From: Marvania coccoides
Taxonomy: Eukaryota; Chlorophyta; Trebouxiophyceae; Chlorellales; Chlorellaceae
DNA length: 64,000 bases
Direction of reading: 5' to 3'
Assembly: GCA_963854735.1 (NCBI GenBank)
Contig: OY978109.1
Span: forward strand, 744,001-808,000
Shown: positions 11,195 to 21,856 of the stretch, piece by piece
Position numbering within the stretch: position 1 is the stretch's first letter
Layout of the letters: each line of letters begins with the position of its first letter
Notes under the pieces: model-generated
Seen by the model: only the letters and a program-made list of their open reading frames with translations
Databases searched by the model: none
What the model was told of the DNA's origin: nothing
Position numbers and translations under genes: made by a program

Positions 11195-14033
11195 ATGAGG
11201 CAAGACGAGACCATTAAGGGGAACTCCCGACAGCGCCACCCCGTTCGCAGGCGAGGAGAAAACGCACAGCAATCGAAAAAATTCAACGCGACCACCAGAT
11301 CCCGTCCCGCGGACATGGAGCAACGGCTCAAAGAGCTGGAAAAGGAGGTCGCCACGCTGAAGGAAGAGCTGGTGAGGACCCATGCTGGTAAGAAATTGAA
11401 CCCCGATAATACCGTTCACTCTTCCACAAGAGAGGAGGGCCCAGTGAATATACCATGTTATGGTATTAGTAAAACATATTTCCAGTCGTATGCCCAAAAT
11501 ATGAGTTGATCCAGAATAGTTCCCCCCCTTGTCTGAATGCCGTAGTGCTGAGGTTTTCATAAAATTTCATTGCAGGCGCTGGGATGGTAACCATGGGCAC
11601 CGAAGCAGCGCAGCAGTGGGAAGTGATAAGCTGGTCTCATGAGCAGCAGTCCGAGCCACCACCTGCCCAAGGAAGTGAGACCCTCTTTCAATCTCTGCAT
11701 TATCTTATTATGGCTGTTAAATCGGCACAATCCTCAGTGCAGTACCGAAGCCCTCTCCTTTTAATTCGTTGCAGATAGAGGCCAAGGTGCCCAGGCGGCC
11801 GCCAGCCTGAACAGCAGGCAGAAGTTCGATCTGCTGATGGAAGAGAATTACTGTTCATGGGTGGAGTACCTGCAAGGTGGGCCACACCATGCCTCCCACA
11901 CTGACTGCTGCCGCCCTCATTAATCCCCAAAACTGACGCACAACTCTCAGTGTCAAACTACTAAAGATCTCCCCTTTTTTCGCAGAGGGAAGTCGAGGCA
12001 CCGATGAGGCCGCCCTGGGTGGCGAGGCGGCAGCCATCACGTCCAGCAGACAGATGATGGTGCCACCACCTGTCCAAGGAGGTGAGCCACCGTGCCGCCC
12101 ACGTTGTTACTCCCCCTCTTTCAATCTCTGCATTATCTTATTATGGCTGTTAAATCGGCACAATCCTCAGTGCAGTACCGAAGCCCTCTCCTTTTAATTC
12201 GTTGCAGATAGAGGCCAAGGTGCCCAGGCGGCCGCCAGCCTGAACAGCAGGCAGAAGTTCGATCTGCTGATGGAAGAGAATTACTGTTCATGGGTGGAGT
12301 ACCTGCAAGGTGGGCCACACCATGCCTCCCACACTGACTGCTGCCGCCCTCATTAATCCCCAAAACTGACGCACAACTCTCAGTGTCAAACTACTAAAGA
12401 TCTCCCCTTTTTTCGCAGAGGGAAGTCGAGGCACCGATGAGGCCGCCCTGGGTGGCGAGGCGGCAGCCATCACGTCCAGCAGACAGATGATGGTGCCACC
12501 ACCTGTCCAAGGAGGTGAGCCACCGTGCCGCCCACGTTGTTACTCCCCCTCTTTCAATCTCTGCATTATCTTATTATGGCTGTTAAATCGGCACAATCCT
12601 CAGTGCAGTACCGAAGCCCTCTCCTTTTAATTCGTTGCAGATAGAGGCCAAGGTGCCCAGGCGGCCGCCAGCCTGAACAGCAGGCAGAAGTTCGATCTGC
12701 TGATGGAAGAGAATTACTGTTCATGGGTGGAGTACCTGCAAGGTGGGCCACACCATGCCTCCCACACTGACTGCTGCCGCCCTCATTAATCCCCAAAACT
12801 GACGCACAACTCTCAGTGTCAAACTACTAAAGATCTCCCCTTTTTTCGCAGAGGGAAGTCGAGGCACCGATGAGGCCGCCCTGGGTGGCGAGGCGGCAGC
12901 CATCACGTCCAGCAGACAGATGATGGTGCCACCACCTGTCCAAGGAGGTGAGCCACCGTGCCGCCCACGTTGTTACTCCCCCTCTTTCAATCTCTGCATT
13001 ATCTTATTATGGCTGTTAAATCGGCACAATCCTCAGTGCAGTACCGAAGCCCTCTCCTTTTAATTCGTTGCAGATAGAGGCCAAGGTGCCCAGGCGGCCG
13101 CCAGCCTGAACAGCAGGCAGAAGTTCGATCTGCTGATGGAAGAGAATTACTGTTCATGGGTGGAGTACCTGCAAGGTGGGCCACACCATGCCTCCCACAC
13201 TGACTGCTGCCGCCCTCATTAATCCCCAAAACTGACGCACAACTCTCAGTGTCAAACTACTAAAGATCTCCCCTTTTTTCGCAGAGGGAAGTCGAGGCAC
13301 CGATGAGGCCGCCCTGGGTGGCGAGGCGGCAGCCATCACGTCCAGCAGACAGATGATGGTGCCACCACCTGTCCAAGGAGGTGAGCCACCGTGCCGCCCA
13401 CGTTGTTACTCCCCCTCTTTCAATCTCTGCATTATCTTATTATGGCTGTTAAACTTCTTAACATATCGACCATGTTTCATTTTGCACAATTCTAAATGCT
13501 GCTGTACTAAACCTTGAGACCTTGAAATTTTGAAACTACAAACATATCCACATCCAAGGGTTTTCTGTCCCCACACACAGCTGAAGTTCCCTTCCCTTTT
13601 TCCAGTCGCAGACGGAGGACAAGGCCAAGGCACAGAGGTGGCCAGCGGGTCTGAAGATGGGAGCGAGTCGGAGGATGCATCCCAAGGGGGGGGGACATCC
13701 ACTCAAGCGCAAGCACGGAAGGGCAGTTACGGCGAGCCGACAAGTTATGAGGTATTTTGTTTTGGACATCCTCGACCTTGGTTGCTAATAATTTTACGCT
13801 TTAAAAATCAGATCTTTAACGTATTCTCCCCAACACAGGAGTTCTGTGACGCCTGGCTGCCCATTTTCGTGAGAAAATGGCCAGACTTGGAGCCGAGAGT
13901 TCGCAAGGCCAAGCTCCTCGAGTGGTTCAATCTCCACGTTTACCACCCTGCCAAGATAGAGCAGCTGCAGCAGAAGCTGCGGCAGAGGCTGGGTCGGGGT
14001 GTAAACGCGACGGTAGCAATAGCTGATGGTTAA
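11195..14033 (+). CDS. Coiled-coil protein with four tandem 66-residue repeats
   Basis: Exons: 11195-11387, 11576-11674, then four pairs (11775-11876/11986-12081, 12208-12309/12419-12514, 12641-12742/12852-12947, 13074-13175/13285-13380), then 13606-13751 and 13839-14033. All introns up to the 13606 exon are phase 1 and the last is phase 0, giving about 474 residues. The N-terminus is basic and is followed by a short coiled coil (MEQRLKELEKEVATLKEEL). Each repeat has a 34-codon half (RGQGAQAAASLNSRQKFDLL, then MEENYCSWVEYLQ) and a 32-codon half ending MMVPPPVQG. The exon at 11576 resembles a diverged second half. The C-terminal 64-residue exon carries the EFCDAWLPIFVRKWPDL domain shared with the gene at 599-2757. 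The start could instead be the internal ATG at 11314. Function is unknown; a multivalent scaffold is plausible but inferred. Confidence 0.7.
11680..13453. repeat. 433-bp tandem repeat array, about 4.1 copies
   Basis: The unit repeats with an exact 433-bp period from about 11680 to 13453. By eye the copies are identical, introns included, which implies recent expansion or strong homogenisation. Each unit carries two introns (235 bp total) and two exons (102 and 96 bp), every exon being bounded by phase-1 introns. Any change in copy number therefore keeps the reading frame. The array breaks off inside an intron at 13453. Confidence 0.93.
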
Positions 14034-14264
14034 AAAATAGCAGTAGCAGAAAGAACAGCTGATCCTGCAGGAGCAGCAGCTGCAGCCTGCTCGTCTGATG
14101 TATGCATTTAGTTTATTTGATTTGACCGAGGTAAGAAGCGATGAATTAAATTGCAATTTCTTATTTCACCGTCACGGTATGTGACGGTCACATAAGGTTT
14201 TACAAATGGTTTAATTTTTTTTCATATGCTCAATATGTTGAATGTACTTCAAATTTTATTACAG

Positions 14265-14656
14265 GCCTTGGCGTTGCCTACGGCCTGATTGGCTCTGGAG
14301 GAAACGCAGGCTCCGCAATCACCCAAGCCCTCTTCTTCACCGCCACCTCCATGACCCTCGCCGAGGGATTCCAATGGATGGGCGTCATGATTCTTGCAAT
14401 CACGGCCACCCTGGTCTTCATCCACTTCCCGGCCTGGGGAGGAATGTTCACCCGCCCCACCCCTGGTGCCAACGAAGAGGAGTACTACCTGCGTGACTAC
14501 ACCAAAGCCGAAATCGAGGCCGGCGACCACCTGGCGGTCCTCAACTTTGCTTCCGAGTCCCGCTCTCAGCGTGGCTTCAAGAAGGTGCTGGGCGACGAGA
14601 ACCCCTCCATCACCAGCGCCAAGGACAAGGACACCGCCAGTGAGACCTCGGTGTAA
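14265..14656 (+). pseudogene. Orphan 3' end of an NRT2-type nitrate transporter
   Basis: After a consensus acceptor (TTATTACAG at 14256-14264), an open frame of about 130 residues runs to a stop at 14656. It matches the C-terminal part of the NNP/NRT2 nitrate-nitrite porter family: a glycine-rich signature (GLIGSGGNAGSAITQALFFT), a final membrane helix (MGVMILAITATLVFIHF), then a cytosolic tail with PAWGGMF. A full transporter needs about 12 membrane segments and only the last one or two are here. The upstream 200 bases, back to the stop of the previous gene at 14033, hold no further transporter exons. It is therefore a 5'-truncated fragment left by rearrangement, or an exon captured by the upstream locus. 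Confidence 0.75.
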
Positions 14657-15487
14657 ATAGCAAGCTTTAAACCTCTTCAACAACATGTTTGAATGTATTT
14701 TCCTTTCTAGATTTTTAATTCTTTTCGCCATGCAACATGGTTGCAAATCACGTGTTTGTGTCTATATTATTACTGTGGTGGCTTGCCCCTTTCCTCAACT
14801 TAACAACGGTATTAACCATTCTCTGGATGTGAGAGCCCCCTTGCCCTGTGCTCCGTCCCATCTGCCTGTGAAGTATTGCTTTTATTTTATTTAGCGTCAT
14901 GCCTACATTTTCATTTTCTCCCTTCTGTAAACAATAATAACGATAAATGCAAGCAACGGTGGTAGAGATAGGCAAAGCAGCAATGACTGGCCATGAAGAC
15001 TCATTCAGCCGAGAACACCTTCAGCTGCCGTTAGTGGCATTGGGCAGGGCGGCAGGCGAACACGCCGTTCTCCTCTGCAGCCCGTGGAGCTAGCAGCTGC
15101 TATATTCTAGCTTTGCTGCTTGGCCTTGCTCCTGGCCGGCCGGCTAAAGGGTGGCCTGACTGCATTCGCCCTACAACAACAAGGACAATAAAATCTTAAA
15201 ATTTGTTTGTGAGATCTTTTCGTTCTTCATCGTTGTCCATCAGATCAGGCAGCGCAAACTCGGCCGAATCCTAAACAGGTAAAACAGCACCCTGCGGAGT
15301 GCAAGCCAGTTCGGTGCACAGTTGAAAATGCTTGCTCGCTCAAAAAATGAGAGAGGTAAAAAAGAGCGTCGTCATTCTCTTTACTATTTTTATTTTGTTG
15401 TAAAGTTAATTCCATAAAATCACATAAACCACAAACAGTGCATACCGCAAAGAACTAATAGCTTTATTTTATTTATTCTCGAAAAAA
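14657..15487. other. Intergenic region, no gene recognised
   Basis: AT-rich with a GC-richer patch at about 14990-15180. No ORF shows family resemblance or splice support. Confidence 0.45.
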
Positions 15488-15865
15488 ATGAGCAACCAAT
15501 TGAGGAGCAGGAAAAAGGCTCCCCAGGCCGTACCTGAAGCAGAAGTACGTTTAATTGAAATTTTCTTCAGATGATATATTTTTGCGTTTAATTCCAGCAG
15601 GAGACTGACCCACCACTCTTTTTTTTTTGCAATGCAGGAAAATTCGAAAGACACTCCAGCCCCCACGCCAAGTCGACCCCTTTCCGGCGTCATCCTCTCT
15701 GTGCGGCAACATGGTGGCCTCATCCTTGGTCTGGCGTCGTGCATTGGGAGCGTCGGGTGTTACCAACAGAATGATGAGTGGATGGTGTCCAAGATGCTGG
15801 CTTGGATGTTCCTGGGATTCGTAGCACTTGCAATGCACGAGCTCCGCCCTTTCAAACGTCAGTGA
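15488..15865 (+). CDS. Small membrane protein, unknown
   Basis: Two exons, 15488-15544 and 15638-15865, join in phase 0 and give about 94 residues. A basic N-terminus (MSNQLRSRKKAPQ) precedes two hydrophobic segments: GGLILGLASCIGSVGCY at about residues 46-62, and MLAWMFLGFVALAM at about residues 71-84. The tail ends in HELRPFKRQ. This suggests a hairpin with two membrane spans and both ends on the same side. I do not recognise the family; small organelle-membrane complex subunits look like this, but that is only inference. Confidence 0.55.
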
Positions 15866-16538
15866 TGTACCGAATGTGTACAATATTTACTGTATATTTA
15901 TTTTTAATCTGTATTTACGTGTCAGTGACATGTAATTTGCCAACCAACCACCGTCCTAGACGATCCTTCAAATTCATTCTCTCAATGCTGCTGCTATTCA
16001 TTACTTTAAAATTTCTAGCCATTAATCCCAAGCTGAACAATTGTGCATTTCATGATGGCGCCATATTTTTTCTGCCGCGTCAGTTTTTTCTCTCGTTACA
16101 GAACAGAACACTCGCATTATATCGAATAAATACCACATGCTGTTTGTTGCATGCTGACGACACCACCGGAAACAAAGTATTATTAGACGTCAAAGATCAA
16201 TTGTCCACTATTTTTTTTGGTTAGCGAGGAGACGCAAATAGCAGGCAGCTAGGGGGAGGGCATTTGGCCGTAGCTTCTACGTGGTCACTGCAGCGCGGCG
16301 AAGAGCTCGAAGCTACGTTCCGAAGACTGGCAGTTAGAGGGAGAAAAGTGAGTGGGTTCCTCGGTTCGCGTGTGCACCTCTCGTTGGCCATTTGTGCAGC
16401 CAGAACAGTTTCTGTCGAGCTGCATTCGGGGCTGGTTGCATGCCAGGGTGGAGTTTTCTCCGCAAATAATGGTCTGCAGCATACATTGACGAGATCATTG
16501 CGACTTTTTCTTCTGCAACGCAGGTCCCCGCTGCAGGC
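15866..16538. other. Intergenic and probable 5' leader region
   Basis: The left part is AT-rich and holds nothing recognisable. The right part, from about 16250, is GC-richer and ends with an acceptor-like pyrimidine-AACGCAG just before the next start codon. The coiled-coil gene may therefore have a non-coding first exon here. Confidence 0.4.
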
Positions 16539-19500
16539 ATGATGACCGCCGACTTGGTGCAGGGTAATATGGGCGGCAAGGGGGAGCCGGAGGTTTCCCA
16601 GTCGCTGGTGGGCTTGATGGGGGCGTTTGACAAGCTGAAGGACGCTGTGGGGTACCATCACACCCAGGACAGCGCAGAGTTCGCGGCCATCGAACATTTT
16701 GTGCAGGAGATCGAGTCTGAGAACGCGGAGCTGCGGCTGCACGCCATGGAGGCCATCGAGGTGGCTGAGCGTCTGCGCGAGGAGAACCTGTTGGCCACTG
16801 AGGAGCTGTGCTACCTGAAAATGAAGGACATGGTGGACCAGACGGCCGAACTGAACAAGGTGGCGTACGAGTACGATCAGGAGATGGTGCAGGCGACGCT
16901 GCAGCAGGCGGAGATGGTGCTGGAGGAGGTGGGCGAGCTGCGGAGCAGGGTGGATGAGCTGGAGGAAGAAAACGCAGGGCTGACGGAGACGCTGAACGAG
17001 CTGCGGCAGACACAGCAACAAATGTACCGCCTGCAAGCCATCGGCGGCAAAACCCCCGAAGAAGGCGGCGGCGAGCGGCGTGTTCCTGACGAAACGTCAG
17101 AGTCCCTGTTCATGACGCCAGGCACAGCCACCACCACCACGCCTGGAGGAGGAGGCACCCTGGCCGCGGCAGCAGCAGGGGCGGAGATCTCTTCTGCAAG
17201 TCCAAGCGCAAGAGCGAGCCCTTCTTCTTCGGCAGCGGCGGCCGCAGTTGCATCTGCTTCAACGCCCCTCCCCCCTCCCTATTCCAGCAGCCCAGGAGCT
17301 GACCAGGAGTCTGCTGCGGCCGACGAGGCCGTTCTTTTGCTGACCCCCGGCAGCCTGACGGTGTCCAAAGACCCCTTGGCTGTGGCTGACGCTCTGACAG
17401 TGGTGGCCGCAGGCGCAGAGGGCGGCGTGGCCGCTTGCGCCGCCCGCATGCTGCGAGACTTCGCCTCCGTGCAGACATCTTTGGATGACGAGCGAAACGC
17501 CAACACAAAGCTGCAGGCTGAGATCAAAGAGCTCACCGACCTTGTGAGTTCCGACAACTTCAAGGCACCCAGCGCTTGGGCCGAGCGGGAGCTCAAGTAC
17601 CGGTCTGACAAACGGCGGTGGGAGGAGACGCAGAAGGAGACGGACGCGATGGTGGCCAAGATGGCGAGCGAGCTTGATGACCTGCGGTCCGAGAGCGGCA
17701 TCCAGGCGCTGGAGCGGCGCATCGAGGAGCTGGAGGCACGGCTGCTGGAGAGCGAACGCGACCGGGAGGCGGCGCAGACGCACCTGCACGAGCTGAAGAT
17801 TGCGTCAGCTGCCAATGCTGGGGAGTTTACGCTGTCTGGAGTGAAGCCTTACCAGGGGAGCCGGCTGACTGAGGGCGGCGGCGTTGCAGCAGTGGAGGGC
17901 GCAGAAGAGGTGGACTCGCTGCACTCGCTGCCGCACCACCCTCACCCTTACCTGCTGGGGGTGGGGGTGGGCAGCACCCCTGGGCTCACGCCTCGCTCTG
18001 AGAAGAGCTACAGGACCGGCGGAGGGCTGACGCCAGTGCTAGGGCTGACGCCGCGGTCGGACAAAGAGGGCGTGCCTGTTGAGGAGCGGCTGGCGGCAAC
18101 ACAGCGGGAGAATGCGCTGCTGAAGGCCAAGCTGGAGAAGGCCGGCATCAGCGTGGGCACCCTGACTACGCCGCGGTTGGTGCGGCACGCCATCAACAAC
18201 AGCAGCAAGCGCACCAAGGAGCTGGAGGGCAAGCTGACCACGGCGCAAAAGGAGCGCGAAGGGCTGTTGGCGGAGCTGGAGGCGCTGAAGGTGGCTGCAG
18301 CAGCCAACGGCAGCGTGGACCAGCAGACGGTCACGCTGCAGCTGCGCATCACTGAGGCGGAGGCAAAGACCGAGGTGGCGCTGCTGAAGCACGGCGTGGA
18401 TGCAGACTCTGCCCGCATTTTGGCGGTAAGAAGAAGAAGAAGAAGAGCTATTTTAATTATCTTTTTGGAGTGGGGGGAAGATTTTTTTTTTTTTTTTTTT
18501 TTTTTTGCTCTGTTGTTATTTTTCAGTAAGTGGCAGGATTTTTCAAAACCCCGAATTCTAACATTTTCACCTCGAATAATATATACAGTCGCTGGAGGCC
18601 CAGTTGCGGGAGTCGCGGGAGCGCGAAGCGGCGGTGATTGCCAAGCTGGAGAGCGCCAAGACAGTCGAGCCGGCAGCGGCAGTGGAAGACGTGCAGCAGG
18701 AGCTCGAGGAAGAGGTGCGCGAGGTGCAGGAAGAGCAGCAGGACATTCAAAATCATATGAAGGAGGTCGCTAAGACCGCCAGCGTGCGGCAGGTGTCTGC
18801 GGTGTACGGTTCCGCGGCAGCAGAGGTGCCTGGCCACATTGCGTGTTTCCTTGCAGAGGCGACCCCTGCTGCTGCGCCTGGAGATGCAGCACTGTCTGCA
18901 GAAACTCAGCAGCGCATCCAAGAGCTGCAGGGGCAGCTGCATGCTGCCGAGCAGGCCTTGGCTGCGATGGCTGAAGGCACTGCCCGCGTGGAGATGCGCA
19001 TCAACGTCGTCGAGGCGGCGCCTGAAGCCAATGCCAACTCTGCTGGTGCTACTGCTAATGGAAAAGCGTCCTCTTCAGCAGCTGCCGCCAAGGCTGCTAG
19101 CCTGTCGGCCACCCCCATCGAGGGCCCTTCCCCTGCGCCTGTGGTGATGCCCATTGCCGTCACTTCCTCTCCCGCTGGGGCCAGCATGGTGCGCCTGGAG
19201 ATGCCGATATTTGTGTCTGGGGACACCGCCGATGCGCCTATCACGGTGCCAATCAGCCTGCCTGTGGACCCACTGAAAGAGCGCCGCATCAAGGTAAGGA
19301 GCTTAATTTTTTGTATCTTTGAAGCCTGTAGGCGTTTGTGTTTTGGGGTGCTTCTGCGCAAAGTTCTTGATACCCCTCCCCTCTTCATATTTATGCTAAA
19401 CCCAGCATTTTTTTTCATTTTTTTATTTGCAGGAGCTGGAAAAGCTTCTGAAGGTGACGCTGGAAGAAGAGGAGCTGTTGCGCCGCGATCTAGATTCCAT

Positions 19501-20723
19501 GGCATCTTTCAAGCCCAGCGGGACCGCTGGCAGGTCCCGTCGGTCGAGCGCAGGCAGCTTGGAGTACACTGCAGAGGGCATCGCCCAGGACAGGGCGGAG
19601 GCAGAGGCAGCGTGGCAAGATCACGTCAAGGTGTGTGCTTGGGTTGAAAATCTATATATTTTTCTTGTTTTTTACTGCTGATTAATGCGCATTTTGTATG
19701 TTTCTCCGCTACTTTTTGAACGCAGAATACTGACGTGCCGGCACTGCTGCGTGCCAAAGTGGAGCTGGAAACACAGTGCCAGATGCTGCAGGGGCAGCTT
19801 GACAAGGCGCTAGCCGCCCTGGCCAGCGCCGACCTCGACCGGTTACCCACCCCTCCCCGCCCGTACTCACGCGGGTCAACTGGGTCGCTGGAAGAGCAAC
19901 AGCGCTCTGGCAGCACAGGGATGCTGTCAGGGCTGCGCAGCGGCACTCGCGTGATGCAGGGCCATCTGAAGGGCGGGGTGAACATGTTCAAACGCAAAGG
20001 AGGCAAGGATGCCAAGGTACGAAAGCAGCGTTAAAAAAAACATGATTATACAGAGAGTTTTGGTTTGGCTTGCGTGCACATGGCACTCTGGGAGATACTT
20101 TAGCTTCTATTTTAGCGACAGGGGGGTTGGCTTTCGTTTGATTAACTTTACTTTCTTCTTTGACGATTACTTGATTTTCAATCATTTTTCAGGCCGTTCA
20201 AGGGGCAGCGGTGCAGGAGGCCGAGACAGAGCGCCACTCTTTCCGGCGCCAGATCGCAAAAATGTCGAAGAAGTTCGATCGTGGCCCCAAGGGTGCTGCA
20301 GGAGCAGTGGGAGCGCTGGAGGTGGCCACCGGTGGCGGCGGCATTTCCGGCGATGGTTCATCGCGTTCCACCCCCCGCGAGATGTCCATCACGCCCAACG
20401 ACAGCTTAGGTGGCCAAGAATTTGAGGATGAGCAGGTGGAGGTTATTTCGCTGCGGCACGAAAACTCCATGCTGATGGAGCACCTGGTGAGCACCAAGGT
20501 GCGGCTGGCTGAGGTGGAGGGCGACTTTCTGGAGAGCCGGCGGTCCCTGCTGCGGTCGCGCGAGAAGCAGATTCAGCTGGCGCGGCAGATCATCGAGCTC
20601 CAGGCAGCGGAGGAGCAGATGCACCAAGAGGTCAAGATTGAAAGCAGCACCCCTCAAGACAACACCACGCAGAGCGCAAAGGCTCCCAAGAAACTAGTAC
20701 CCAAGTTGGACCTTAAATTCTAA
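16539..20723 (+). CDS. Long coiled-coil protein, about 1200 residues
   Basis: Five exons (16539-18425, 18589-19293, 19433-19630, 19726-20016, 20193-20723) join, all in phase 0, to about 1203 residues. Heptad-rich helices fill residues 40-165 (for example MVLEEVGELRSRVDELEEEN), 310-420, 520-690 and 1090-1180. They are separated by Ala/Ser/Pro/Gly-rich disordered linkers with repeated SerLeuThr/ProArgSer-type motifs (GLTPRSEKSYRTGGGLTP; GLTPRSDKEG). There is no motor domain, membrane span or enzymatic motif, so a cytoskeletal, centrosomal or tethering role is possible but unproven. The intron after 18425 carries a run of about 20 T residues. The first ATG at 16539 is followed directly by a second; the upstream CAG suggests a leader intron. 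Confidence 0.75.
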
Positions 20724-20866
20724 GTAAACAAATATGTGTGCACTTTTATTATTTTTTTGTATTGACAATACCAGACAATTCATTAGAGAGGGATTTCAAA
20801 TTATAGATGCAACAAAATAAGGGAAATGGCATATAAAGGCAGCAGTGAAGAATACGAAGATAAGAA

Positions 20867-21523
20867 TCAAGTTTGTGGGTCCCGATAGGAGATGATGGCA
20901 CCTATCCAAACGACCGTCAAAAACGTCATCAAAACAACAGTAAGAACCACTGGGAGGACGCGGTTGTCGTAGGGTCCATCCAGCTTTTGCCTGCAGTACA
21001 AGGGGGCTTTTTAGAAGAGGAGGTAGATTAAATAGAAATATATTGGAGAAGAGGGTTGGTAACTGCCCCGACACTCGCACCCAAAAATGAGGCACTCACA
21101 CTAGCATATCTCCCCTGCGTTTGAAATTATAGGCTCCATATATTGCCATGCCGATGGAGATGGCCATCATCACCAGCGCAAGCAGGCGCACAGCGATGGC
21201 GTGAGAGCTGAAATCACTGCCCCAGTGGCGGTGGGCATGCCCAGAAACTCCTGCATAGGGCAAGGGATGGGGGCTCAGGGGCAGCCAAGCAGATAATGGG
21301 GTTTAATATGCACCATTAGCCACCCACACAAGCTCACCAAGCAGCGCAGCAGAGATACTGCCTGTCGTCACAGCCATGTTCATCCAGTGGAGAAAAGTGC
21401 GTTCGTTGGCTGCAGAATGGGTTATTAATGCGTTAAAACTATGCCTCGAATACTTGCAAATCTGGGGGAGAAAAACTCACCAAAAAAGGCCTTGGCCTCG
21501 GTTCTTCGTAAATTGCCTGACAT
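20867..21523 (-). CDS. VTC1: Vacuolar transporter chaperone subunit 1 (Vtc1-like)
   Basis: Four minus-strand exons (21523-21481, 21409-21338, 21250-21100, 20990-20867) close in phase to 129 residues, the same length as yeast Vtc1. It is a DUF202/VTC1 membrane domain: the signature ANERTFLHWMNMAV comes first, then three hydrophobic helices (about residues 25-45, 58-80 and 100-122), the last being PVVLTVVLMTFLTVVWIGAI. In yeast, Vtc1 forms the membrane channel of the VTC complex, which makes inorganic polyphosphate from ATP and moves it into the vacuole; in algae the target would be the acidocalcisome or vacuole. It starts 333 bp from, and divergent to, the SPX-VTC gene at 21857, its expected partner. 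Introns are phases 1, 1 and 2. Confidence 0.88.
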
Positions 21524-21856
21524 TTTTGTCTTGTTTGTCTGCTTTTAATGGCTACTCGGGGCGTTCGATATCAAGAATATGCTCTAATATTTTTCCATGC
21601 AATTCAAATCGACGCACGGTTCTCAAAAGCCCTCTCTTCGCGCGAGATGCTCGCTGCGCCCGTTTTTCGATTCCATTTGGTCGATACCCTCTGTTGCATT
21701 TTACATTTTTTTATCAATGTGGACACGCCAATTAAAGTAGATCAAAAGAACACAGCGCCATACGACCAAATATAGGGGTTTGGGTCATCTTGACCTGCCC
21801 TCGTATTTTTTTTGGAGCACCCATTTTGCTAGGCGAGGCAGAGACACCGCAGCACA
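21524..21856. promoter_or_regulatory. Shared promoter region of the VTC1/VTC4 pair
   Basis: 333 bp between the start codons of two divergent genes for subunits of the same complex. It must hold both promoters unless untranslated exons lie outside. Green-algal VTC genes are commonly induced by phosphate starvation through PSR1-type Myb factors. I did not identify a convincing binding site by eye, so co-regulation is inference. Confidence 0.5.

Noticed and set aside
11700..13339. Repeated minus-strand ORFs of 76 and 61 residues in the tandem array
   Set aside because: They are antisense shadows of the plus-strand exon modules, span introns and lack start context or family features.
11680..13453. 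CRISPR array or satellite
   Set aside because: The 433-bp unit has exon-intron structure and coding phase; there is no short repeat/spacer pattern, and the window is eukaryotic nuclear DNA.
16221..18942. Long minus-strand ORFs opposite the coiled-coil gene
   Set aside because: GC-rich antisense frames of a strongly coding plus-strand exon; Leu/His/Arg-rich and low in information.
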